Part shown: in pieces, positions 37,347 to 48,727 of the stretch | Numbering within the stretch: the first letter of the stretch is position 1 | Layout of the letters: each line of letters begins with the position of its first letter | From: Hypomesus transpacificus | Taxonomy: Eukaryota > Chordata > Actinopteri > Osmeriformes > Osmeridae | NCBI RefSeq assembly: GCF_021917145.1 | Contig: NC_061071.1 | Coordinates: 124,001 to 188,000 of the forward strand | Direction of reading: 5' to 3' | Length of the DNA: 64,000 nt | Notes under the pieces: generated by a model | Told to the model about the DNA's origin: nothing | The model's database searches: none | The model's input: only the letters and a program-made list of their open reading frames with translations | Program-made: the position numbers and the translations under genes

Positions 37347-37535
37347 GGGAGTCAGATGGCTGAGCGGTGAGGGAGTCGGGCTAGTAATCAGAAGGTTGCT
37401 GGATCGATTCCCCGCCAAGCCAAATGACATTGTGTCCTTGGGCAAGGCACTTCACCCTACTTGCCTCGGGGGAAATGTCCCTGTACTTACTGTAAGTTGC
37501 TCTGGATAAGAGCGTCTGCTAAATGACTAAAAATG
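37347..37535 (+). mobile_element. tRNA-derived SINE, copy 2
   Basis: The head GTCAGATGGCTGAGCGGTGA has an A-box-like motif, and GATCGATTCCCCGCC is B-box-like. The body TTGGGCAAGGCACTTCACCC and tail CTGGATAAGAGCGTCTGCTA follow. It is very similar to the copy at 44504, suggesting recent activity. It is not a functional tRNA gene, because the acceptor and anticodon stems do not close. Confidence 0.85.
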
Positions 37536-39958
37536 TTTAAAAAAAAATGTACAATGAAGAGCTGATTTATTCAAGAGAGAGAGGCAATGAAAGAGTCAGA
37601 GACAGTGAACGAAAAAGGAGAGAAAAAAATAACGAAAGCAGATAATTTTGAAAGTAAGAATCAGATTCTACCTAGTCTGCCTGAATATTCAGAGCAATAA
37701 CTGCTGTGCAGGCGTCTCCAGCTCTGTAAAGATAGACCGAAAAGAAGAATTAATTAGCGCTGTGCAGCTCAGGCAAAAAAGAAAAAGAAAATCTGGAACA
37801 TGCAGATAGGTGTCTGTTGTGGGCACAGTTCATTGCAATCTGTCGGGTCATAAAACTCAGGATCAGAACAAATGACAGTTGGTCTCATAGCTGACTGCGA
37901 TTGTGTGATTCAAAGCTCCTTCATCGATCCACCTACCACCAGAGTTACTCAGCTCCAGAAAATTGCCCATACACACACACAACAAAGACACACACATGGA
38001 TGTTAACAATTATAGTCCCTTTCCTGTAAATGAGCTCATGACAACATGGAAGAAGACTGAGTGCTTACCAACGATCTGTGAAATAGAGAGTAATTGAACT
38101 TGGTAAAAGCTGAGAGTCACGCAAAGGCTTGAAGAATGTTTGCATGTGTGTGTGCGTACGTGTGTCAGTGGCTGAGAGAAAGAGAGAGCAGGCGACAAAC
38201 GGATGGAAAGACAGACAGACAGAAAAATGGTAATTACACGGAGTGATACTGGGTATTCGTTGATTGCCATACTGAACTGTAGTCATGCACAGCCACTCCA
38301 CCACTCTTTCAATCACACGCGCACACGCACGCACACATGACATTTCAGCGGATTTCTTTCCGCTTTAAATTCACTTGAAGTCAACCCAGTTCCATATCTA
38401 CTATTACTAATGAACTCTATTTAAACCAAATGATAAGTCTTCGCAGAACCTTCATATATCCCAGGAAAGGATTTTCTATATTTATTTCAAGAGACCTTTT
38501 GTGGGATATACACCGATTCCTGCCTAACTCCAGGGAAATTAGACAGAGGCTACTACAGCACCAAACTGAGAGAAATTGATAGAAGAAAAACCACATTTAG
38601 AGTGGACAGTCTGTTTTCCCTCGTCAGAGTTTCATCAGTGTCCGCACACACATTTAAATGTTCCAAATTAACAGCAGAAGAGACAGGCAGTTGTATGATC
38701 TGAATGTTCTGTATGCTAGCTTGGACGGTTGCTCGCTGTTTGTTCATGGCTGGTGCAATTACACCCATGGCTAGCTTTACTGTTCAGTACAATATGGTTC
38801 ACTGCTGGGGTAGCTTGTCAGTAACTTCGGCAGGCAGATGCACACAGACACGAACACATGCTTTTTTCCCTCTCAAACGTAAACTTTATGTCTCTGAACT
38901 CCTGCCAAAGGTTCCTCAAATACTCAAGTAGAAGCCAGACCTGGATTATGTGGGTCTAAATTAATGTCTTTAACAGCTTGTATGCCAGTGCCATACAAGT
39001 CTATTTATAGAAGGCAGAGTGATGGTTTGGCTCAGCATCAGAGAGGGAGTGGGTGATGAGAGAGATTGATGAGAATCAAATATCCATGAAGACACGTGAG
39101 GGAGAGAGGAGAGGGAAGTGGGGGGTTAAGAGGATGGAAGTAGGCCTAAAGGTTAGAAAGACAGTGTCGTTTTCAAGTTTTGTGTCTGAGTCGCTGCCCC
39201 CACAGCAGTTGAATTGAAGGACTACGTTGGCCATCAACCTTATTCGGATTTCTCAAAACACACACACACGCACAGACACAGTTGTACATAATCTTCCTTT
39301 TACATTTCCTTTATCGGGTATCCTCTTCTTCGCTGAGCCAGGAGGACTCCTGGACCGCGAGGGCCGGTGAGTAGTGGGAGAGGCCTGCTTCAGGGGGTGC
39401 CTGGTGGAGTCATCTGGGAGCCAGGAGATGAGATGACAGGATAACCACTCCCCTAGGGCCCATCTCTCACTGCAGGGCACTCACAGCATGATGTAAGCGA
39501 GTGCGTGAGAAAGATTGTGTGTACAGTATATGTGTGTGTGTTGAGGAGGGGGGGGGTGGGGGGGGGGGGGTAATGTCTTATTTAAGAGAGCTGTCCAATG
39601 TTATGCTGAGTTACTGTCTGCAACGATTCTGGGTCGGGTTAGCTCAGCTAGGATCCTGCTGAGTGTGTGTGTTTGCGTGTTCATGTATACTGTGTGTGTG
39701 TATTGTTTGGATCGGTAGTTGTAATCTATAAATCAAAGCTGTTGAACCACAAACATTTGATCCTTTCAAAGGGAAAAGATGATGTGGTTTCAAAACAGAC
39801 TAGGCCACGGTGGTAGGCCACGATACTTGATATAAAAGCAGTGTCCGTATTTTGAGGAAAAGTCTCCATCGTGTGGTGGAATACAGGTAGAACAGCGAGG
39901 AGAGAGAGAGAGATAGAGAGATAGAGAGACAGAGAGAGACAGTGAGAGACAGAGAGAC

Positions 39959-40027
<69 letters not shown>

Positions 40028-40650
40028 CAAAAGGTAACCTTTCACACCCGTGCTGCCAGCCACGCCCAAGTTTAAAAAATGTCAACAGACTGAATAATTA
40101 TTGGGTTGGATGTGTCATCTTTAAAATATAGAGGACTTTATTGGAATGTATGGAAACACTAAAACTGATTAACTGCAGAGCACTGTGGCCGCACACAATG
40201 TAAAAAAAGCCTCTCTCTCTCGGATAATGCCAAGTCAGCATGCGTATCACGGACGGTTCGTGACGGTGAGGGCGGAGAGAGAGAGAATGGGGGGAAAAGA
40301 GAGAGGTATATATCTACCGCAGACCGTCTGGCTACTAGTACATGACACGTCCGCCGTCCGGGGTTCCACGTGGACTCTGTTATTGAACAAAACTGAGCCA
40401 GTTGACTTTGCCGCTGCGCAGTGCAGACTGAGACTGAGAGGGCGGTCTAACATTGTATGATCCACCCGCTATGAATTGGAATCTAGAAGTCACAACAGAA
40501 CAGCGACCGTACAATGCTTCTGTCTGTTTACACATCTGAAATGCCGACGGGTAGGCTAATGGTTTCATTGTTACAGTATATCATGCGATGTATTGCTAGC
40601 TCCACCATAATGGAGAAGTTATTGTTTTCAAGAAATAACAATATGGGATG
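37536..40650. other. Gene-free intergenic stretch with GA microsatellite
   Basis: No coding exons were recognised. It contains a GA-rich tract (about 39899-40024), a G-rich run (about 39546-39570) and CA repeats near 39255. It may include cgref1 upstream regulatory DNA, but no specific site could be supported. Confidence 0.6.
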
Positions 40651-40658
40651 CTCTACAG

Positions 40659-41497
40659 CAGGGGTGTCAAACATACGGCCCGCGGGCCGGAACCGGCCCC
40701 CAAGGAGGTTCGATCAGGCCCGCAGGATAATTTGAAAGTGGAAAAAATGCATAAAAGACATGGAATTAATATTTTTAATTCGCTGCAATTCATGGATTAT
40801 CCGCTAAGGGGCGCACTCTTTCCATCAGAGTAGAAGACAAGCCGCATCACTGAGACAGACTGAAAACAGCAGACGGTATCAATTAATACCTTGGTCTCTA
40901 CTAGGGATGGGCGAACGATGCCTTGTGAAGCTTTGATGGTTTCTTCCGGATTGTGCCGGCCCAAAGAGCCGAACTATCGGCGCTTTGAAAATGAACAGCG
41001 TCATCTAGCAGCCGTTTAAACTGGCTGAATGAGGCGTAGTGGTTGTCTCCGACGGTAGACTACCCTACGTTATTCAATATTTAATTAAGGCTACATGTGT
41101 TCATTTTGATCTGATATTAGTGCTCACACATTAAAATGTTGTGATACATCCGTAGGCCTTTAGAATTATGTCATTTTCTCACAGTAAAAGTTAAAGAATA
41201 TCGTACGAGATTCACTGGACTGGGGCGCGAACTTGGGATCCCAGATTCGCATTAACAATATGTAATCGTACATCGCTTTAACCAACTACACCACCTAAGA
41301 GATCATTACTTGTTACTGCGGTTGGACGCACTTTATACGATATGGTGTTTATATCAATTAAACTAGATAACACAGAAGAAAGACATGATATTTTGGTTAT
41401 TTATAGCAGAGTATGGTATAATTTTAATGGTCCGGCCCACTTGACATCTCCCTAGGCCGTATGTGGCCCACGATGCGAAATGAGTTTGACACCCCTG
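40659..41497. mobile_element. Non-autonomous hAT element (839 bp) with nested repeat
   Basis: Termini are CAGGGGTGTCAAAC and its inverse GTTTGACACCCCTG, flanked by the 8-bp duplication CTCTACAG (40651-40658 and 41498-41505). These termini, and the internal CGGCCCGCGGGCCGG palindrome near the left end, are typical of hAT-Charlie-like elements. No transposase is present. It sits 218 bp upstream of the cgref1 signal-peptide exon. Inside, 41215-41300 looks tRNA-like on the minus strand. Confidence 0.9.
41215..41300 (-). mobile_element. tRNA-like segment inside the hAT element
   Basis: On the minus strand GGTGGTGTAGTTGGTTAAAG resembles a tRNA D-arm/A-box, and CAAGTTCGCGCCCC lies where a B-box would be expected. 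It is probably a SINE head that the element captured or that inserted into it. It is too diverged to be a functional tRNA. Confidence 0.4.
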
Positions 41498-41716
41498 CTC
41501 TACAGTATGGTAGCCTATTGCTAGCCTTAAGTGTTAGCTAGCTTTTTGTGTAGAGTCTGGTAGAGCGGACAACAGCCAACCAGCCAACTACGCATATGAT
41601 AATAATAATATCATAGATAATATGTGTCTCTGTAGTTGTTTTTGTCTTACGACTGTAATGCCTGTCGTGGTAATAGACTGATATGGAATGAGAGTGCCCT
41701 GCTTGTACTTCCAGGT

Positions 41717-44029
41717 ATGTTGGTTACAGGTGTGCTGTCTCTCATACTGCTGGCGCCCCACAGTTTGTGTGCGCCGCAGGTAACTGGCTCTCAAAGGTAG
41801 GAGAGTATTTTCTTTGTCTCTCTCTCACATCGTCCACATGATTTAGGGCGTTATCAGTCAGGTATACTTGAAAATCAGGATCAGAGTTTGGTCTACCGGT
41901 TATACTAAATTGTGTTTCCGTCTTTGACATAGGCTAGATAATTGCTCCGTTTGACAGCAATCAGTTTGGATCAGGTTAAGTGTATTGGAGGTGGCCTTAA
42001 TTATGGTGCTGTGCATCCCCTCTGCAATAAGGAGGATGCAAGGTGGAATAGCAGATAGGCCTTGATTGCGAATGCTCACCTTTGGACTTAACTAATAATT
42101 ACAGCCATCGTGGCTTTCTGCAGTTTCAATAATTGTTTCCCTCTTTTCCTGGCTTGTTCCACAGGGAGGAGTCCGAAACTCCGCCCCCACTAGCCAATCC
42201 TTTTGGGTCTGGGGAGGAGAACCGCGAGTGAGTGACAGCTGCGTTCTGCAGTCATTTGAATAGGAAAATATTTTAGACCACATCCAAACTTAATGTCAGT
42301 CAGATAAAGGTATCTGTTGTATGCATGCAGGGCCGTAACTACCATTGAGGACACCGAGGTCGTGTCCTCGGTATTTTTTTTCGTATTTCTGTTTTTTTTT
42401 TGCTTAAATCGTGGTATATAAACTCAAAATAAAGTACACGTGAAACTGACTGCAGGACGATGATCTTGGTCTCCCACAAACCGTAACGTGATTTTATACT
42501 TGAAGAGCCGAGTAGCTCAAGAGTTTGGACATATGTGCTGCGCGTCATCAACAAAACGTACTGTCGTTATGGTAACCACCAAACACAAGTCGGACGCTGA
42601 TGTTACCGCCATAGACATACCGCTACTGTTAGTGAATAGCCTATGTTAGTTACAGTCACTGGAAGAGGAGCGCAGCAAACTAAACATGTAGGTTAAGAGA
42701 AGTTTAAGTGGCAGATGACTGTGAGAAGAAAGATTCATTTTCATGTGGAAATATTGTATTGCAGCAGCGTACTACTCAGATAAGGAAACATCAAATCAAA
42801 GTTTGGTTAACTCCGTCAGTACTGTACCGGTGGTCAATCAATTTCCACCGGTTGAATCAACATTCATTTTGCGATTGATATGATATGTCATTGATGTGAT
42901 TGATTGAAAATGAAATTCAGTGGCAATTGGGAAATATCAAACTGACTCGCTATCGCTCGGTCGATACGTTCCAGCCTCAGTTTGATATTTCCCGGCATGA
43001 CCGAACGGTCGAGGTTAGTAAGTAGTTTATTATATGGCAATTTTAGATTCTTTTCATTTTGTAAACGAAAATAAATGGTACCTTTAGGCTAATTGTAGCT
43101 AGCTCTTAAGTCTTCTCACGGTGTGTTTCATGTGTTGCCAAGCAACTCATTACTTTTGATAGAAAGCGGACAACATGGTTCTGCTAAAATGGCTTTAATT
43201 TCATCACAAAATAACGACACAAGTGATTCAAAGAGTCTGGTCTTCATCCTCACTTTCGATGACAAAGCTTTTCAGCATCATCTGGATAGTAAAACTCAGC
43301 AGCTGAATCGTCGATATCGCTCATTTTGAAGCTGACGTCAGAGGGCAATACGGATCCGTATTGACCGGCGAGGAGGGCAACACGCTGGGGTGACTACCCG
43401 TTATCCAATCAAAACGCTCGTACCGTCGTTGCCATATAATAATAATTTAAAAAAAATTGTGGTAACTTGCCCTTACTTCATGAGTCCCATAAAGGTCCTT
43501 CAAAAAGTCTCAGAATGCCCCATGTTTACCTCAAAATTTCAAAAGCTCCACACCGCCCCATATTGAAATGTCATAATGATGATGTTTTTGCTCCTTAAGA
43601 CTCAATAAGAGAAAATGGCCATATTTAAATAATGTAATTTAAAAAAAATCCGGGGGAGCATGCCCCCGAACCCGCCTAGAAGTTCTGACTCATGACCTCA
43701 GTATTTTTTGGGGCCTGCGTACGGCCCTGTATGCATGTCCTGTGGACTTTGACCGGAATGTTGTGTTGTAGGTTTCAGTCGTTTAGGACAAGGTTAACAT
43801 GTTCAGACCAAACAGGTTATGATGTTGTTATATTGCCTCTTTTACTATCTTGGTGTGGTGATGTTAAACATGTGTTCACATTCCTGTGAGTAGCTGGAGT
43901 GAGGAGTTAATAAATGAACAGTTCTCAGTGCATTCACTTCTCTCTGGAAAGATCTATGGGGTGAGCCTGCGTTCTGGATCTTGGCTCGGACTAGATTAGT
44001 GTGTGATTTTACACAGCTGAGCACAAGGT

Positions 44030-44060
<31 letters not shown>

Positions 44061-45592
44061 CTGGGTCTTGGACTGTTGTGTTCATAACCAATCCTGACAT
44101 TTAAGAGAAAGAACTGAAGATTATATATTTCATAGAACTCATCCTTGGTGAGATTCTCTCACACTAGAATGCACAGTAGTACACACTAACCTTTTCACAT
44201 CCCACTGTCGAGTGCCTCAACACGAACGTTACACAAACCCCACCACAGTCTTGAGTGGCCCCTCTCTGAGCTCTGACCCCTATGATCTAGTGACCTCTGA
44301 CCCCTGTTCCAGACTGCTGCAGAAATACATCAAGGGCAGTGTGAAGCAGGGCCAGCCAGAGCCTGTTCTCAACACCTGGGATCAAGGTAGGAAGACCAGG
44401 AAGGATCCCGCCTCTTGACCCCACTAACAGCGAGGACTGATGCTTTGCTCCTAGGGCAATATCAGGTCTGCAGGACAGTTTAGAGTAGGGCAAACGTAAT
44501 TAAGGGAGTCAGATGGCTGAGCGGTGAGGGAGTCGGGCTACTAATCAGAAGGTTGCCAGATCGCTACCCCGCCCCGCCAAATGACGTTGTGCCCTTGGGC
44601 AAGGCACTTCACCCTACTTGCCTCGGGGGGAATGTCCCTGTACTTACTGTAAGTCGCTCTGGATAAGAGCGTCTGCAAAATTACTAAATGTAAATTGCAC
44701 TTTTACACTAAGAGAGCGAAATGCAAAATATATGACAACACAGGCAGCCAGGACAGATTAGTGTTGCGGTGTCCTGTTACTGTTATAGGATTGTGTTGTT
44801 TCTTCTTTGTTTCTTGCGACAGAGGTGTTCTTCCTGTTTTCTCTCCATGACTACGACCGCAGCGGTCACATGGATGGCTTGGAATTGATGAAGCTCATTT
44901 CAGACTACAACATCCACAAGGCACCAGGCACACTGTCAGCTGATACGGTGGGTTATTTTTAAAGGCATTTGAGTTTAACATCATGGCATCTTGACTGATG
45001 CCTTACATACCCTGGTATTGTAACAGTGTCTGTCTCTTATTGGAAACTGAATCAGGAAATTATTACCAGTACTGGTGTTGTGTTTCATGATGCATTCTGT
45101 ACAATGTTACTGCTCAAGGAAGTTGAACTGCTTGGCATATAACGTTACAGCCAAATTGCTGCACCAACCGTTGTTTGGAGAAACTAAATCTGCAATTGAC
45201 ACAACCTAGAGTTTTTGATTACAGGTGATGAATTATAAGGTGTGTTTGTGTTTCAGGTGGTGTCCATGGTAGATTTCCTCCTGCAGACTCGGGATCTAAA
45301 CCAGGATGGCCTTTTGGCACCCTCCGAGCTTCTCTCCCCTCCCATACCCCAACAGGACTCCAATTCCCACAATGCACCTCTCTTACAGGAACCAGTAGGA
45401 GACCAGGAACCACACCAGGAAGAGGTAGAACCGCAGCAGAAACAGGAAGATCAGCCAATGGAGCAGGAAGAACTACAAATCCCAGAGGCTCCTGCAGAAC
45501 TGGAGCAGGAAGAACTACAAATCCCAGAGGCTCCTGCAGAACTGGAGCAGGGGAACGGTGCCCAAGTGCACCTTGGACAGCCTGAGATGTGA
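41717..45592 (+). CDS. cgref1: Cell growth regulator with EF-hand domain 1 (CGREF1-like)
   Basis: Exons: 41717-41779 (signal peptide MLVTGVLSLILLAPHSLCAPQ, cleavage near residue 19), 42165-42231 (donor uncertain), 44249-44386, 44823-44947 and 45257-45592 (stop). LFSLHDYDRSGHMDGLELMK and VDFLLQTRDLNQDGLLAPSE match the two EF-hands of CGREF1; the calcium loops DYDRSGHMDGLE and DLNQDGLLAPSE have acidic or polar residues at positions 1, 3, 5 and 12. A Gln/Glu/Pro-rich tail follows, with a duplicated 14-residue unit (EELQIPEAPAELEQ), as human CGREF1 also has repeats there. Family role: secreted Ca2+-binding protein linked to adhesion and growth control. Phase requires exon 2 to end in phase 1. The strong donor at 42228 gives phase 0, so either 42232 is used or a small exon lies unseen before 44249. 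The predicted length is about 242 aa. Confidence 0.85.
42929..42993. repeat. Perfect 17-bp inverted repeat (hairpin)
   Basis: GGGAAATATCAAACTGA (42929-42945) and its exact reverse complement (42977-42993) are separated by 31 bases. The hairpin lies inside the hAT element, just before the nested unit. Confidence 0.9.
43027..43442. mobile_element. Nested 416-bp unit with inverted termini
   Basis: Bounded by TTATTATATGGCAA and its inverse TTGCCATATAATAA, and lying within the larger hAT element. It is probably a second short inverted-repeat element inserted into the first; TTA/TAA at the ends could be the target duplication. No coding content was recognised. Confidence 0.5.
44031..44058. repeat. 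(CA)n microsatellite in cgref1 intron
   Basis: About 14 CA units. It lies about 190 bp before the third cgref1 coding exon. Confidence 0.9.
44504..44695 (+). mobile_element. tRNA-derived SINE, copy 3, in cgref1 intron
   Basis: Same family as the copies at 7021 and 37347: head GTCAGATGGCTGAGCGGTGA, body TTGGGCAAGGCACTTCACCC, tail CTGGATAAGAGCGTCTGC. It lies in the intron between cgref1 exons 44249-44386 and 44823-44947. Confidence 0.85.
45467..45550 (+). repeat. Two exact 42-bp units in cgref1 last exon
   Basis: Two adjacent identical 42-bp units (45467-45508 and 45509-45550) encode the duplicated EELQIPEAPAELEQ. This is the fish counterpart of the variable C-terminal repeat region of CGREF1. 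Confidence 0.9.
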
Positions 45593-46497
45593 ACAGACAG
45601 TCTCATGAAGAGCCACAGTTTTACAACACACACACACACACACACGTACTGTACTATAGTAACAAACAAAAGAAATCACTCCAAAAGACTTACCTTGGAC
45701 TGATAGATTGGTATACACAGTCACACACAGACACACCATACTCTGACCCCTAATAGCAATCAGTCCAGTCTACAGGATTACACAACACTATTTCTCATCC
45801 TTTACAGTTGCTTTTAACTTTTTTCCCCTGATTTTTATCAAATGCTTTTCTTTGAATTTCAAGGTACTCTCGTGTAACCTTCTATCACATCTGACGTCTC
45901 AGTGGTGTGGTATTGATGCTGCTGTTGACAGCCGCTCCAGGTCTGCACCTTGAGATCTCCTTATGGGGCTGAGAAGTGCAAGACATTCCCAGACGATTAT
46001 GCAATAACCATTTGCTGAAACCAACTAAAGAAGCCATACATTATCCTTATGGAATATACGATATGCTGATGTCAGAACGCAGCAAAATCAAGTTTCTCCC
46101 GATGACCCCCGATTGAAAAAAAAAACGTCTGCCTGATTTTTACATCCAACAGCAAAGGCCTATGGCATTTCACTGACCTGAGTAGAGGCTCAGTCTGCAA
46201 CACCAGGGTCGTTGGAAAATTTAAAAAAGGTTTTAACCCGTCAAAAGATGACTGAATCTGCCTGGCTCAAACCTTTGCTTATGCAACAGTCCAGTCTGAT
46301 GATTCTGGCATTGCACATCCACCTGCAGAGTCTTGGAAATACAAGGCTTCCCTACTACGCTAGGAAAATGTAACAAATGTAAATGCCAGACCACATGCAA
46401 CGTCATGTAATTTCACGTTACCCGTGTTGATTTTTCTAAGAATCTGGAATTCAGTGTTTTTGTTGTACATTTCCTGAGTGAAGGTTTGTATATTTTT

Positions 46498-46503
46498 AAT
46501 AAA
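46498..46503 (+). terminator. cgref1 polyadenylation signal AATAAA
   Basis: Canonical AATAAA about 0.9 kb past the cgref1 stop codon, facing the ctsb signal 167 bp away on the other strand. Confidence 0.6.
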
Positions 46504-46669
46504 GCAGCTGCGCCATTGTTATCACCTTTTCTGTACAAACAAATGTAGTGCTTCAACAAAGTGTTAGATAAAGGTTGTGGAAGTTGATGTGTGCAGAGGG
46601 TTACCAGTTTAGGCACACAATTGGAACAGTACACAGAAACGCAGGCCATATCAAATCTGTTGGTTTGCT

Positions 46670-46675
46670 TTTATT
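46670..46675 (-). terminator. ctsb polyadenylation signal AATAAA
   Basis: Minus-strand AATAAA about 0.7 kb past the ctsb stop codon. The two genes converge here, and their 3' UTRs nearly meet. Confidence 0.6.
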
Positions 46676-47391
46676 AAGTTGGATAGCTTTGATACGATCA
46701 CATTGAAACTTAACTCTGATCAGGACAGAGCAGAAAAAAGCAGTTAAAAACACAGCATTCAAATGCTATTACATCGGTCAGTAAAAAAAAAACTACCCCA
46801 GTCAGTGTCAACCAAAAGAAACACAATTGGTGATCACACACAAGAATTTGTAAAGATAAAAAAGGTTGAATATCCACTTCCACTGGCCAAACTTCACTTA
46901 ATGAATAAAAACTAAATTCAACCATGAGCCTGGATATAGACTCGCTAGCAGGGAAAGAAAGAGATCTTTAAGCCCAGCTAGTGACCTCTGTACGGCTGGC
47001 TCTAATGTGCAAATACATTTTTTTTTAATCAGGATATCAGATAATCGACCGCCAAAGTCACACCAGTGATTAAGGGTCCAAAATGACCTCCGATTTAAAA
47101 AACAGGAAAAAACCCAGAGGGGGGGGGGGGGTCTAAAACTGTCATGGAGGACGTCTGCTTTCGTTCAGCAGTTTCAGGGGAGGGGGGGCTAGACCTGAGG
47201 GAAAAGATCAAGAGTCATGACCAACTAAAACACAGCAGCAATAATTTGTTCTGTCGTCCATTTAAAAAGTGAATCACAACTTAGTGGCTTGGACCCCCCC
47301 AACGCTAGTCATGGCCACTGTAGAGGTCCAGGCAGAGTAAAAAGATGACCACAGCTCCCCCTAGTGGACTGGGAAGGGTGGTGTCTACCGT

Positions 47392-48509
47392 TTACCGAGG
47401 AATACCAGCCACAACCTCAGACTCAATGCCACAATGGTCCTCCCCACGCAGGATCTTAAAGAAACCTGTAGAAGAAAACAAACAGTTAAAATCTTGTCAA
47501 TAATCTTGTAATCAAACAAAAAAGGTAATGAGTGCTTTGAAAACAAAATGCATAAAACATTTAATAAATAACTGACCATTATCCCCCCAGTCAGTGTTCC
47601 AGGAGTTGGCAGCCAGCCAGTAGGGCGTCCCATCCTCCTCTCCCCAGCCCAGGATCTTGATGGCATGGCCCCCCAGAGCAGAGCCCGACACGTGCTGGTA
47701 CACTCCTGCAAGCACACGTGGATGAGTCAGGAGCAGCGGCAAAACACCAGGCTTCGAAACAGCAAACACACGTGACGGAGACTAGGGTGGAGCCAGGATC
47801 AAGGAGCAGGAGGAAGGGAGAGGGAAAGAGAAATAGAGCCCTCACCAGACTTGTAGCTGACAAAGTCTTCGTAGACGGTGAATGCTGCCTCCGCTGGACC
47901 GTTCTGGAAGAGCTCTGCCATGATCTCCTGCTCCTCGTTGGGCACGCTGTACGCACGCTTACCTACACAACAACAACCAGCAGATAGGTGAACAAGACTG
48001 TATGGAAAGCAAAACATGAGTGTTGTGCGAGTGTATGCAAGCATGCGTCTGGGTTGGCTGGTTTCCTGTGTCTGCATTGTGTGCGTATTCCACCCTCACC
48101 AAAGTGCTTGTCCTTCTTGTAGGTGGGTGTGTACCCAGCCTCGCATGCTTTGGAACACTTAGGAGTGTCCCCCTCTTCCCCGGTGCACGGGGGCCTGGTG
48201 CCGTTCACATGGTGCTCACAGGGGGCGATCGAGTAAGGCCTGCACCCTGAGAGAAGACCACACACGTCATTAACACTGTACCCTTTTCTAAGTTCAAATG
48301 AACAGATTGTCTGACAGATAAATCCCCTCTCCCACCCATCGACTTCCAAGCACAGAAACGTAGCATTATTCAACCTACCCATATGAGAGTCATACAGCCC
48401 TCCGGACACCAGCCCCTCTGTGGTCCAGAAATCCCAGGCAGCTGACGGGTATCCGCCATTGCACCTAAAAACACAGTTAGTCAAATCTAGGAAACCTCAT
48501 ACATACTCG

Positions 48510-48557
<48 letters not shown>

Positions 48558-48691
48558 ACACACACCATACCCCATGCCACAGTTGTAGCAGCAGCTGAGC
48601 AGGTCCTCTGAAGAGATCTCCACACTGACCTTGGCGTTGCTGTGGATACACACCCGGTCTGAGATGGCCTCTGCTGCACCAAACGCCTGGG

Positions 48692-48727
<36 letters not shown>

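Larger units (their letters stand above)
42328..43729. mobile_element. Non-autonomous hAT element (1402 bp) in cgref1 intron
   Basis: Flanked by the 8-bp duplication TATGCATG (42320-42327 and 43730-43737), with inverted termini CAGGGCCGTA...TACGGCCCTG. No transposase frame is present. It begins 97 bp after cgref1 exon 2 and contains a nested palindrome-ended unit at 43027-43442. Confidence 0.88.

Noticed and set aside
36899..37363. 154-codon open frame in the intergenic region
   Set aside because: No family similarity, no exon signals, and it runs into the SINE.
37347..37420. Possible tRNA gene (A-box and B-box)
   Set aside because: The stems do not close and the sequence continues into a SINE body repeated elsewhere in the window.
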